Shown piece by piece: positions 1 through 11,152 of a DNA stretch of 42,139 bases (positions within the stretch are counted from its first letter, which is position 1; every line of letters begins with the position of its first letter). The stretch spans positions 1 to 42,139 of the forward strand of contig CALPYF020000037.1 of the NCBI GenBank assembly GCA_943327755.2, written 5' to 3'. The position numbers were made by a program, and so were the translations under genes. The stretch is from Deinococcus hopiensis KR-140 (GTDB lineage Bacteria > Deinococcota > Deinococci > Deinococcales > Deinococcaceae). The notes below the pieces were generated by a model. It did no database searches. It was not told where the DNA came from and was given only the letters and a program-made list of their open reading frames with translations.

Positions 1-1
1 G

Positions 2-961
2 CAGCCCGACGCGGTGATCTTCAACCTGCAGATGGCCAGTTTCGGCGACCGGCGCGTGCCGGCCGCGCTGGGGCTGCTCACCCCGGCGCTGGCGCGCGCG
101 TTCGGGACGCCCAGCGTGACCCTGCTGCACAACCTGTTCGAGACGGTCGACCTCGACCGGGCTGGGTTCGGCGGGAACGGCGTGAAGGTGGCGGTCACGC
201 GCAGCTTCGGGCGGCTGTTCACGCGCGCCCTGCTGGGCTCGAACCTCGTGGCGACCACCCTGCCGCGCTACGTGAACCTGCTGCGGGACGGGTACGGCGC
301 GCGCAACGTGTTCCTCGCGCCCCACGGCACCTTCCAGCTGCCCCTGCCGCCGCAGCCGTTCCCGGACGAGCCGACCGTGATGACCTTCGGCAAGTTTGGC
401 ACCTACAAGCGCGTGGAGGTGCTCATCGAGGCGCACCGCCGCCTGCTGGCGCGCGACCCGCGCACGCGGCTCGTGATCGCCGGCAGCGACACGCCCAACG
501 CGCCCGGGTACCTCGCGGGCGTGCAGGCGCAGTACGCTGACGTGCCGAACATCACCTTCACCGGCTACGTCGCCGAGGAGGACGTGCCGCGGGTGTTCAG
601 TGACAGCAGCGTGGTCGCCTTCCCGTACAGCGCCACCACCGGCAGCAGCGGCGTGCTGCACCAGGCCGGCGAATTCGGGCGCGGCGCGGTCATGCCGAAC
701 ATCGGTGACCTCGCCGACCTGATTCAGGACGAGGGGTACCGCGCCGAGTTCTTCACGCCCGAGGACCCGGACAGTCTGGCCGACGCGCTGTGGCGCGTCC
801 TGAGTGACCCCCGCCAGGCCGCCGCGCTCGGCGAGGCCAACTGGCGCGTGGCGTCCAGCCTGCCGCTGGCCGACATCGCCGACTGGTACCTGCTGCACAT
901 CGAAGAGCTCGTCGGCACCGCCGCCGCGTCCCCCACCCGCCTTCAGGAGGCCCAGGCATGA
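2..961 (+). CDS. glycosyltransferase, GT-B fold (family 4 type), 5' end outside window
   Basis: The protein should transfer a sugar from a nucleotide-sugar donor during polysaccharide assembly in the cytoplasm. The frame is open to the window edge, and the first visible codons (QPDA before VIFNLQ) read as coding, so the true start is upstream; GTG at 14 is an unlikely start. The C-terminal half has the usual GT-B pattern: a strand-turn start (VMTFGKFGTYKRVEVLIEA), a VIAGSD strand, FTGYVAEEDVPRVF, and a donor-site region (HQAGEFGRGAVMPN) followed by a segment of the type FFTPEDPDSLADAL. The start of the next gene overlaps its stop (ATGA), so it is probably co-transcribed with the switch proteins downstream. 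Donor and acceptor cannot be told from sequence. Confidence 0.85.
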   Translation, partial: QPDAVIFNLQMASFGDRRVPAALGLLTPALARAFGTPSVTLLHNLFETVDLDRAGFGGNGVKVAVTRSFGRLFTRALLGSNLVATTLPRYVNLLRDGYGARNVFLAPHGTFQLPLPPQPFPDEPTVMTFGKFGTYKRVEVLIEAHRRLLARDPRTRLVIAGSDTPNAPGYLAGVQAQYADVPNITFTGYVAEEDVPRVFSDSSVVAFPYSATTGSSGVLHQAGEFGRGAVMPNIGDLADLIQDEGYRAEFFTPEDPDSLADALWRVLSDPRQAAALGEANWRVASSLPLADIADWYLLHIEELVGTAAASPTRLQEAQA

Positions 962-1278
962 CCCGTCCCCCCATCACCCTCGACATCAGCGTCCAGCGGG
1001 ACGCCGAGCAGTGCTGCGTGCGCCTCAGCGGCCGCCTGGACGCCCATCAGGTGCCGGCGTTCCTCGCGGCGGCCGAGCCGCCCGCGCCCCAGACCGTGCT
1101 GGACCTCTCGGGCGTGACGTTCATTGACTCGAGCGGGCTGGCGGCGCTCGTGCGCTTGGTGCGCGCCGCGCAGGCCGCCGGGCAGCACCTCGAGATCACC
1201 CACGTGCAAGACAGCGTGCGGCTGGCCATGGAGATCACCGGACTGTACGGCGCCCTGCCGGTCCGCCGCGCGCCGTGA
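958..1278 (+). CDS. STAS-domain protein (anti-sigma factor antagonist type)
   Basis: A 106-residue single STAS domain, the size of SpoIIAA/RsbV. In that family a serine in a DSSG loop is phosphorylated by an HATPase kinase and dephosphorylated by a PP2C/SpoIIE phosphatase, which decides which partner is bound. The loop is visible here as FIDSSGLAAL (DSSG at residues 57-60) after the strand VLDLSGV. It overlaps the preceding glycosyltransferase by 4 bases (ATGA) and the following phosphatase-kinase by 4 bases (GTGA), so the three are very likely translated together. The obvious partner is the kinase half of the next gene. What it controls is unknown; no sigma factor gene is in the window. Confidence 0.9.
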   Translation: MTRPPITLDISVQRDAEQCCVRLSGRLDAHQVPAFLAAAEPPAPQTVLDLSGVTFIDSSGLAALVRLVRAAQAAGQHLEITHVQDSVRLAMEITGLYGALPVRRAP

Positions 1279-2831
1279 CCCTCACCGACGACGCGGCCGT
1301 CACCGAGCTGCTCGAGCAGGTGGCGGACCTCAGCGATCACCTGGTGTTTCTGCAGCGGCTGATCCCGCAGGCCCTGGCCCTGACCGACGAGGCGCAGGCC
1401 ACGGCCCTGGTGCGGGAGGCCGCGGCCCTGATCAGCACGCCCGGCGCGGCGCTGCAGGTGGGCGGCGTGTGGCACGGGGACACGCCCGGCTGGCTGCGCG
1501 CGCTCGAGCGCCCGGCCGCGCCGGTGGTGCTGCCGCGCGGCTCGGTGCACACGGGCGCGCCCTACACGGCCGCGTGGCGCCTCACGGCCGTGCTGGCCGT
1601 GCCGCTCGAGGACGGCTGGCTGGCCCTGTGGGGCAAGCGGGAATTCATGGCGGTCGAGCGCAACCTGATCGGGACGCTCGCGCAGCTGCTCGACGCGGCG
1701 CTGCGGGCCCTGCGCCAGCGGCGGGAAGCAGTGCAGTACGAGATGCAGGCGCGCGACCGGCAGCGGGCGCACGCGGTGTGGCGCGCCGTGACCCCGGCGC
1801 AGCTGCGCCCCCCCGAGGGCTACCACCTCACGCTGCGCTCACAGCCCGCGAGTGACTTCGGCGGCGACTTCCAGTTTCAGGAGGGCGAGTGGCTGGTGGT
1901 GGGCGACGTGAGCGGCAAGGGGCTGCCGGCGGCGATCATCACGGCCATGTTCGCCTCGGCGTTCACGGTCGCGGCCCGCTCGTCCGACCTGCTCTCCAAG
2001 CTGTCCGAGGCCCTGTACGGGCACCTGGAGCAGTCGGGTAAGTTCTGCACGCTCGTGGCGCTGCAGCTGCGGCCCAACGGGCAGGTGCGGGTCATGAACG
2101 TGGGGCACCCGCCGGTGCTGCTGCGCCGCGCGGACGGCACCCTCAAGGAGATCCGGGCCTCCGCGCCGCCCCTGGGCACCTTCCCGCTGGAGCACGTCAC
2201 GGAAGAACTGGTGGTCCTGCACCCCGGTGACGCCCTGCTGCTCTACAGTGACGGGCTGTTCGAGGCGGAAGACGCGCGGGGCGTCCCGTTCGGCCTGGAC
2301 CGCACCCGCCGCCTGGCGGCCGAGTCCGGACCGGAGACGTTCATTGAGCGGGCCGTGTCGGCCCTGACGCCCTACACCGTCACCGACGACCTGACGCTGC
2401 TGGTGTTGCAGCGCGACCCGGCGGTGCCGAGCGTGCAGCTGCACCTGACGGGCGATCTCGCGCGCCTCCCGGAGATCGGCGCGGCGCTGCGGACCGTGCT
2501 GGCCGAGGAGCACCCGGCGCTCATGGCGGCCGAACTGGCCCTGACGGAACTTGTCGTCAATGCCGTGCGGCACGGGCAGGCGCGGCACCTGACCCTGCGC
2601 GTGCACCAGGCGGGTGCCGAGGTGCTCGCCACCCTGACCGACGACGGGCAGGCCTTCGATCCGCGGCAGGTGGCGGCCGGGACGGCCGGGGAACTGCGCG
2701 AGCACGGGTACGGCCTGCTGATCGTGCAGCGCTGCGCGCGCGAATGGCAGTATGCTCGCGTCAATCACCTCAACCGGCAGACGCTGAGCCTGGGCGCGCC
2801 GGCGCCCCTGTCGTCTTCCCCTTGCCCGTGA
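1275..2831 (+). CDS. SpoIIE-type PP2C phosphatase fused to RsbW-like HATPase kinase
   Basis: A 518-residue protein that combines both opposing enzymes of a partner switch. Residues about 1-165 form an N-terminal region that looks like a degenerate GAF sensor. Residues about 175-375 are a SpoIIE phosphatase: metal-binding aspartates sit in VVGDVSGKG (Asp211), LYSDGLFEA (Asp326) and VTDDLTL (Asp371-372). Residues about 385-510 are an anti-sigma-type HATPase with an N box ELALTELVVNAVRHG (Asn429), DDGQAFDP and HGYGLLIV. The architecture resembles P. aeruginosa HsbR without its receiver; a receiver is encoded separately two genes later. It should phosphorylate and dephosphorylate the two flanking STAS proteins. 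The GTG start overlaps the previous stop by 4 bases. Confidence 0.92.
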   Translation: MTLTDDAAVTELLEQVADLSDHLVFLQRLIPQALALTDEAQATALVREAAALISTPGAALQVGGVWHGDTPGWLRALERPAAPVVLPRGSVHTGAPYTAAWRLTAVLAVPLEDGWLALWGKREFMAVERNLIGTLAQLLDAALRALRQRREAVQYEMQARDRQRAHAVWRAVTPAQLRPPEGYHLTLRSQPASDFGGDFQFQEGEWLVVGDVSGKGLPAAIITAMFASAFTVAARSSDLLSKLSEALYGHLEQSGKFCTLVALQLRPNGQVRVMNVGHPPVLLRRADGTLKEIRASAPPLGTFPLEHVTEELVVLHPGDALLLYSDGLFEAEDARGVPFGLDRTRRLAAESGPETFIERAVSALTPYTVTDDLTLLVLQRDPAVPSVQLHLTGDLARLPEIGAALRTVLAEEHPALMAAELALTELVVNAVRHGQARHLTLRVHQAGAEVLATLTDDGQAFDPRQVAAGTAGELREHGYGLLIVQRCAREWQYARVNHLNRQTLSLGAPAPLSSSPCP

Positions 2832-2844
2832 CAAAGGATTCTGG

Positions 2845-3147
2845 ATGCCCCTGACCTACACCCGTACCGGCCCTGGCCTGACCCTGAGTGGCCGCCTGGA
2901 CGCCCAGAACGCCCGCGACCTGCGCGAGGTGCTCACCGAGCACGCCGCGCAGCCGGGCGACCTGACCGTGAACCTCGCGGACGTGCCCTTTATCGACAGC
3001 AGCGCCCTGGCCGCCCTGGTCAGCGCGCTCAAGGACCTGCGCCGCTCGGGCCGCACCCTGCGCATCACCCAGGCCAGCGCCCCGGTGCGTGAACTGCTGT
3101 CACTGACCATGCTGGGCCGCGTCTTCGGCCTGGAGGACCTGCGGTGA
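2845..3147 (+). CDS. second STAS-domain protein
   Basis: A 100-residue STAS domain with the phosphorylatable loop as FIDSSALAAL (DSSA at residues 51-54), so Gly after the serines is replaced by Ala compared with the first STAS protein. The opening motif LTLSGRLDAQNARDL matches the RLSGRLDAHQVPAF start of the first copy, so the two are paralogues from the same locus. ATG at 2845 is preceded by AAAGGA with 6-base spacing. It sits 13 bases after the phosphatase-kinase and overlaps the receiver gene by 4 bases. It is probably an alternative substrate of the same kinase/phosphatase, giving the switch two outputs. Confidence 0.9.
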   Translation: MPLTYTRTGPGLTLSGRLDAQNARDLREVLTEHAAQPGDLTVNLADVPFIDSSALAALVSALKDLRRSGRTLRITQASAPVRELLSLTMLGRVFGLEDLR

Positions 3148-3554
3148 CGCGGCACTCGCCGGCCAACGTCACGCTGTTCGGGTACGTGCCGCCCAAGGTG
3201 GTGCTCGTCGTCGACGACGCGCCCAGCATGCGCCTGCTGATGCGGCACGTCCTGCAGCAGGGGGGCCACCGCGCCGTGGAGGTCGAGTCCATTGACCGGG
3301 CCTTCGCGGCGCTCGCCAGCGGACCCGTGGACGTGATTGTGACCGACCTGCTGCTGCCCGGCCGCACCGGACTGGACCTGCTGCGTGAGCTGCAGGGCGT
3401 GCCGGGCGCGCCTCCGGTCATCGCCCTGACGGGCAGCGGCGAGGAGGTGCTGCGGGAGCAGGCGCTGCGGCTGGGGGCGCGCACGGTGCTGTTCAAACCG
3501 TTCAGCCGCCATGAGCTGCTGGACGCCGTCTTCGCGGCGGGTCTGAGCGGCTGA
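3144..3554 (+). CDS. single-domain response regulator (CheY-like receiver)
   Basis: A 136-residue protein with one receiver domain beginning near residue 16 after a short tail. The acidic pocket is VVDDAPS, the phosphoacceptor is Asp68 in VIVTDLLLPG, the switch residue is Thr in ALTGSG, and the conserved lysine is in LFKPFS. There is no output domain, so it must act by protein contact. Its position directly after the STAS genes (GTGA overlap) and the absence of a receiver in the phosphatase-kinase suggest that it feeds a two-component signal into the partner switch. No dedicated histidine kinase lies next to it; the kinase at 17876-20080 is 14 kb away. Confidence 0.9.
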   Translation: MTRHSPANVTLFGYVPPKVVLVVDDAPSMRLLMRHVLQQGGHRAVEVESIDRAFAALASGPVDVIVTDLLLPGRTGLDLLRELQGVPGAPPVIALTGSGEEVLREQALRLGARTVLFKPFSRHELLDAVFAAGLSG

Positions 3555-3573
3555 CCGGCGGGACGGCGCTCCC

Positions 3574-6680
<3,107 letters not shown>

Positions 6681-6684
<4 letters not shown>

Positions 6685-7580
6685 GGGGCGGGCGCGCCGC
6701 GTGGTGGCTGGCGCCGCTGCTCGCCGCGCCGCTGGGCGCGTGCCGCCCCGCCCCGGTGACGCGCCCCAGCGGCGCGGCGCCGGCTCCCACGGCGCCCGTC
6801 ACGCTGCGGGTGGCGGCGGGCACGCTGACCGTGACCGGTCAGGGCCCCGTGACCGTCACCTGCGACACGCCCGCCGGCCCCCTGGTCCGCACGCTGAGCG
6901 CCCCGGGCCGGCTGCCCCTGCCGCCCGGCGCCCGCACCTGCGAGACCGGCATTCAGACGGTCGCCGCAGCGCCGGCCCCCGCCCTGGGGACCGGCCCGGA
7001 CGCGGCGCGTGACCCCGCCGCCAGCCGCGCGCCAGGCCTCACGGGCGCCCTGACCATGACGCCCGGGGCCATTCACCTCAGCGAGCGCGAGGTCTGGACG
7101 GTCACGGCGGACCTGCGCCGCACCGGGGGGCGCCTGCCCCCGGACGGCACCCTGGTGACCCTGACCGGGCGCGGCGCCAGTGGCGAGCAGGTCCAGGCGA
7201 CCCGCCTGACGGCGGGCGGCGTCGCCCGATGGCAGCTGACACCCGGCACGGCCGGCGCGTTCACCTTCACGGCCACCAGCGGCGCCTGGACGGCCCGGGC
7301 CTCGGGGACGGCGCTGAGCGGCCTGCTGGGTGGACGCCCGCAGGCGATCTTCACCGGGCAGCAGGTGCTTCTCGGGCCGCTGCGCTGGACGGACGGCGCG
7401 CTGCCGGACGACGGCACGCCGGTGGACCTGCGCGCCCTGGACCGGGCGGGCCGCACCGTCTGGCAGGCGACCGTGCCGGTCACGGGCGGCCAGGTGCAGG
7501 CGGACGTGCCCCGCGTGCCGGGGGCCGTGACCCTGCGCGCCGAAGTGGCCGGCCGCGCGGTGAGGTTCCCGTGGCGCTGA
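6681..7580 (+). CDS. lipoprotein with two Ig-like domains
   Basis: GTG at 6681 overlaps the previous stop by 4 bases and gives a 299-residue protein with a lipoprotein signal: MRGGRAAWW, a hydrophobic stretch and the lipobox LGAC (Cys21). Mature residues form a short beta-rich segment, a Pro/Ala-rich linker, a Big1/Ig-like domain (about 130-215) and a second similar domain to the end. Such domains often bind polymers or space a protein away from the membrane. No catalytic motif is visible. It is probably an export or anchoring partner of the flanking membrane proteins. The open frame extends upstream to 6417 inside the previous gene, but that extension lacks the signal peptide position and is not used. 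Confidence 0.7.
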
Positions 7581-8806
7581 CGCCCCGCCTGGCCCTGGGA
7601 ACGCGCCTCAAGCGCCTGGCGTTCGTGCTCGTGGTCCTGGCCGCCCTGGGGGGCGCGCTGGGGGCCCTCTTGCTGTCCGCGCAGGCCTTCGGGCGGGTCA
7701 CGCGCGCCACGCTGCAGGTCGACGCGCTGTTCCTGGCGCGCCGCCCCCTGTCGGGCGCCACCCTCCGCTGGCGCCCCGCGCCCCCCGGCGCCCGCTTGCC
7801 CGACGGGGTCACCCTCGAGGACATCCGGCAGGCGTACCTCCTGGCCTACAGTGAACTCACGTACGCGCACCGCAGCGGGGACACGACCGGCCTGCCCGGC
7901 CGCCTGAGCGGCGAGGCGCTGCGCGGCGCGGCGCAGGTCACCACGCCGGCCACGGGCGCGCTGCTGCTCGACTGGGCGCATCAGGCCACGCCACTGGGCG
8001 GCCCGGACGGCACCTTCCGCCTGCGCGACACCCTCTGGACCCTGCGCGCCCTGCCGGGCCCGGACGGCTGGCAGCCGCCCGTCATCCGCCGCGAGACGCG
8101 CGACGTGACCCTGAGCGAACACGGGGGCGTGTGGCGGGTCTCGCGCTGGCAGGTCACCGCGGCCCGAGCCGTGCCCCCCCCGCCCCCCCCGCCCCTGGCA
8201 GTCCAGACGTGGCAGGCGGTGGCGGTGACCGACTGGAGCGACTGGACCCGCGAGGAGTGGACTGCCACCCTGGACCGCCTGACCCCGCGCGGCCTGGGGC
8301 CGCTGGTGCTCACCATGCCCGCTGTTCCCACCCTGAACACCGGGCGCGCCCTGGGCCTGGCCACGCGCCTGGCCCGCCAGCGCGGGGTAGGGACCGTGGT
8401 CGCGTTCGAGTCGCCATTCACGCCCGAGGGGCTACCGGGCCGGGTCACGGCGGCCCTGCAGGCGGGTCAGGCCCTGGCGCTGCTGCCCGGCCCGCTCGCG
8501 GCGGACGACCCGCTCACCCGCGCGGCCCTGGCGGCCCTGCGCGCCGCGCAGCCGCTGCCCCTCGTCACCGAGGGCGCCGCCGGGCCGGGCGAGTCTGCCC
8601 GCGTCGCGGCGGCGCCGGAACCCGGCGCGCTGCGGCGCCTGCCCGGCGCGCCCCGGCTCCCCTGGAAACGCCGGGCGTACCAGGAGCGCCTGCAGGACCT
8701 GCCCCGGCGCGGCTGGCTGGCCCCCAGCCTGGACGCCCTGATGGACGGGCGCGGCGCGCTCACGCCGCTGGGGGAGGCGGTCCTGGGCGCGCCGGACGCC
8801 CCGTGA
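7571..8806 (+). CDS. membrane-anchored glycosidase-like protein (paralogue of the 13924 lipoprotein)
   Basis: GTG at 7571 (10-base overlap with the lipoprotein gene) gives 411 residues: a membrane helix at about 14-36, an NTF2-like domain (about 85-195), a linker of seven prolines (about 202-208), and a TIM-barrel-like domain. The order, the phrases LLDWAHQAT and GGVWRVSRWQV, and the barrel strands (PLVLTMP, TVVAFESP) match the lipoprotein at 13924-15237, which has LLTWAHRVT and an equivalent proline linker. Barrel glycosidases occur in many exopolysaccharide loci, but I cannot identify a catalytic glutamate pair here, so activity is uncertain. The linker is encoded by two runs of eight C. 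It ends 23 bases from the convergent acetylation genes. Confidence 0.65.
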   Translation: MALTPRLALGTRLKRLAFVLVVLAALGGALGALLLSAQAFGRVTRATLQVDALFLARRPLSGATLRWRPAPPGARLPDGVTLEDIRQAYLLAYSELTYAHRSGDTTGLPGRLSGEALRGAAQVTTPATGALLLDWAHQATPLGGPDGTFRLRDTLWTLRALPGPDGWQPPVIRRETRDVTLSEHGGVWRVSRWQVTAARAVPPPPPPPLAVQTWQAVAVTDWSDWTREEWTATLDRLTPRGLGPLVLTMPAVPTLNTGRALGLATRLARQRGVGTVVAFESPFTPEGLPGRVTAALQAGQALALLPGPLAADDPLTRAALAALRAAQPLPLVTEGAAGPGESARVAAAPEPGALRRLPGAPRLPWKRRAYQERLQDLPRRGWLAPSLDALMDGRGALTPLGEAVLGAPDAP

Positions 8807-8829
8807 GCACCGCCTTCCCCCTCCTCTGG

Positions 8830-10479
8830 TCAGGGCTTCATGACCTGGAGTTGCAGGCTGCCGGACGCGCTGGCCTCCACGGCCTTGACCGCGCCCAGTC
8901 CGCTCAGGTCCAGCAGGAAGTCCTGCCGGTGGGTCATGCGGTCGGAGTTCGTCACCTTGAAGTCCCGGGTGCCGCCGTCGGCGGTGACCCTGAACGTCAC
9001 GCTGCGCACCGCCGGGTCGCTCACGCGCACGCGCGCCGAGCCGCCGCTCAGGCCGGGCAGGTCCACCCGCGCGGCGCCCGTGCCGCTGCCCCGGGCGACC
9101 TCGCTGCCGCCCCGCGCGGCGGCCAGCAGGAAGCGCAGGTCGCTCTCGGCGGTGTCGTCGCCGCCCAGCAGCGGTATCTGCCAGATCAGGACCTTCGGTG
9201 CGCTGCTCCTGAACGCGTCGTCGAGCAGGTAGTCCTTGAGGCTGGAATACACCCCCGCCCCGCCGAAGGACACGTTGTCGACGCGCGTGGCGAGTTCCTG
9301 CTGCAAGAACCCTGCGAAGTTCAGGTTCGGCAGGCTGCTGCTCGCGCCCACGAGGACGGTGTCGGCCGCGCCACCCAGCAGGCCCGCGCCGGCGGCGCCG
9401 TCGGTGATCAGGTCGGCGCTGCCGCCGGGCCCGGTCAGGGTCAGGGCCTTGAAGATCACGGCCATGGGGCGGCCGTCACCGGGCGCGAAAGAGGTCCGGC
9501 CGCCGTTGTAGTCCGCGAAGCGGAAGTCCAGGGCGTTGCCGCCCGCCTGCGCGTCCAGCGTCCAGGTGCGGGTCACGTTCTGCCCGGGTTGCAGGCCGCT
9601 GATCGTGTCGATGACCTTTCCGCCGGCGAGCACCTCCACCGTCTGGTCCTTGACGGGATTCTCGAAGGTGGCGTTCACCGTGACCGGGGCGGCCTGCGCG
9701 GCGTAGAAGGCGACGCTGGCGACCGGGCCGAACGCCCAGCGGACCTTGCCCTCGCTGCCGCCGAAGTTGCCGGGCGCGGCGACCAGGCCCTGCGCGGGCC
9801 GGGTCTGGTAGTCCCCGAACTGTTCGGGCGCGACCGTGAGGTCACACAGGGCCTTGATCTGCCCCAGGACCGGCTGGGCCTGCACCTCGCGGGTGACGGT
9901 CCCGGCGCGCAGGCTGACGTACGGGGTGCTGCCGGGCTTCAGGCCGGCGCCCTGCAGGGCGCCCGCGACGGCCTTCGCGGCGGCCTGCGCGCCTTCGGGC
10001 GTCCAGTGGATGTCCTGGCGGAACAGGCCGGCGTCGCCCAGGGCCCGGGCGGGTGTGAGCAGGTCGGCGGTGGGAATCCCGGCGGCGCGCAGGTCCCCCA
10101 CGAGCCCCTGGTAGAAGGCGGCCGCGGCGGCCGGATCGAAGGCCTTCTGCTGCCCGGTTGCGCCCAGGTGCTGCGGGGCCACGAACGACCGGGGCGGAAC
10201 GAGGGCCAGGACCAGCTGCACGCCCCGGGCCCTGAGCGCCTGGGCGAGCTGCTGCGCGCCGGGGACGAACGCGGCGCGGGCTTCACTCCAGGGCCGCGCC
10301 GTCCAGCGGCCGGAGAGTTCGTCGCCGTAGAAGAACCAGCCGCGCTGGCCCTGGAACATCCAGGCTTTCTGGTCGAGAGCCTGTCCGCACGAGGCGGGCA
10401 CCTGATCGGCGGCGGTCGTGGCGGCGCGGGCGGCGGGGGCGAGGAGCAGAGCGGTGAGCAGCAGGGCGCGTCTATTCAT
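8830..10479 (-). CDS. AlgX/AlgJ-like SGNH acetyltransferase with C-terminal carbohydrate-binding-like domain
   Basis: A 549-residue secreted protein with signal peptide MNRRALLLTALLLAPAARA. The middle part has the AlgJ/AlgX family features: a strand VLALVPPRSF, a DxHW motif (Asp156, His158 in DIHWTPEG) and a candidate nucleophile Ser380 in VLVGASSSLP. Residues between these, around 240-310, look like a beta-sandwich inserted domain (ATFENPVKDQTVEV). Such proteins accept acetyl from an AlgI-type membrane protein and place it on a polysaccharide in the envelope. Start ATG at 10479 is chosen over a longer frame because of the signal peptide and GAGG upstream. Oddity: the aromatic residue usual after the nucleophile is absent. 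Last gene of the minus-strand acetylation set. Confidence 0.75.
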   Translation of the reverse strand: MNRRALLLTALLLAPAARAATTAADQVPASCGQALDQKAWMFQGQRGWFFYGDELSGRWTARPWSEARAAFVPGAQQLAQALRARGVQLVLALVPPRSFVAPQHLGATGQQKAFDPAAAAAFYQGLVGDLRAAGIPTADLLTPARALGDAGLFRQDIHWTPEGAQAAAKAVAGALQGAGLKPGSTPYVSLRAGTVTREVQAQPVLGQIKALCDLTVAPEQFGDYQTRPAQGLVAAPGNFGGSEGKVRWAFGPVASVAFYAAQAAPVTVNATFENPVKDQTVEVLAGGKVIDTISGLQPGQNVTRTWTLDAQAGGNALDFRFADYNGGRTSFAPGDGRPMAVIFKALTLTGPGGSADLITDGAAGAGLLGGAADTVLVGASSSLPNLNFAGFLQQELATRVDNVSFGGAGVYSSLKDYLLDDAFRSSAPKVLIWQIPLLGGDDTAESDLRFLLAAARGGSEVARGSGTGAARVDLPGLSGGSARVRVSDPAVRSVTFRVTADGGTRDFKVTNSDRMTHRQDFLLDLSGLGAVKAVEASASGSLQLQVMKP

Positions 10480-10508
10480 AGGAAACCTCGGCGTGGAAGG
10501 GGGGCTCG

Positions 10509-11117
10509 TTACTTGACGGTGGGCTGGACCCACACGGCGGTGCGGGCGGCGCCGCGGCCGAACACGAACGCGCTGTAGCTCGCCCCGGCGCGCAGCGCCT
10601 CGGCGGGGAAGGTCTGGATGACCCGGGCGCCGTCGAAGACACCCAGCGCGGCGCTGACGGCGTTCACGCTGAGGCTCTTGGTGCTGCCGGCGGGCACGCT
10701 GGTGAGCAGCGGCGTGCGGCCGTCGGCGGTGGCGAGCGTGGCGGGCGCGTCGCTGAGGTTGTACAGGCTCAGCCGGGCCTTGGTGAGACCGGCGGGCTGC
10801 TCGGCTTCCAGGGCGCTCAGTTGCCCGCCGCGCAGGATCAGGGTGTGGTACGCGCCGCCCTGCACGTTCAGTTTCAGGGTGCTGGTCCCGGCGCGCAGGG
10901 CGTGCGGCCCCTGCGGGACGATCTGGTACGCGCTGACCGTCCGGGCCTGGGCGGCGCCCAGGAAGGCGCGGCCGTCGAGGGTCACGGCGCGGCCGCCGTC
11001 GACGGTCACGACCCGCACGAAGGCCGACCCGGCGGGCGGCGCGGGGGCGTACAGAGTCTCCTGGGCGCGGGCGGTGGTCAGGAGCAGCAGGGCGGTGATG
11101 GGGACAGTCATCTTCAT
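10509..11117 (-). CDS. algF-like: AlgF-like polysaccharide acetylation protein
   Basis: A 202-residue secreted protein with signal peptide ending TTARA-QE. The mature start LYAPAPPAGSAFVRV and the repeated beta-strand pattern (RLSLYNLSDAPATL) match AlgF, the periplasmic accessory protein of alginate O-acetylation and its WssG counterpart in cellulose acetylation. AlgF is thought to carry or relay acetyl between the membrane and periplasmic transferases. It lies between the AlgJ-like gene (35 bases upstream) and the AlgX-like gene (29 bases downstream). Its ribosome-binding leader GCCGAGGTTTCC is the same 12 bases as in front of the AlgX-like gene. Stop is TAA, rare among its TGA-using neighbours. 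Confidence 0.75.
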   Translation of the reverse strand: MKMTVPITALLLLTTARAQETLYAPAPPAGSAFVRVVTVDGGRAVTLDGRAFLGAAQARTVSAYQIVPQGPHALRAGTSTLKLNVQGGAYHTLILRGGQLSALEAEQPAGLTKARLSLYNLSDAPATLATADGRTPLLTSVPAGSTKSLSVNAVSAALGVFDGARVIQTFPAEALRAGASYSAFVFGRGAARTAVWVQPTVK

Positions 11118-11152
11118 GGGAAACCTCGGCGGGCGTGAGGGACGTGGGGGGG

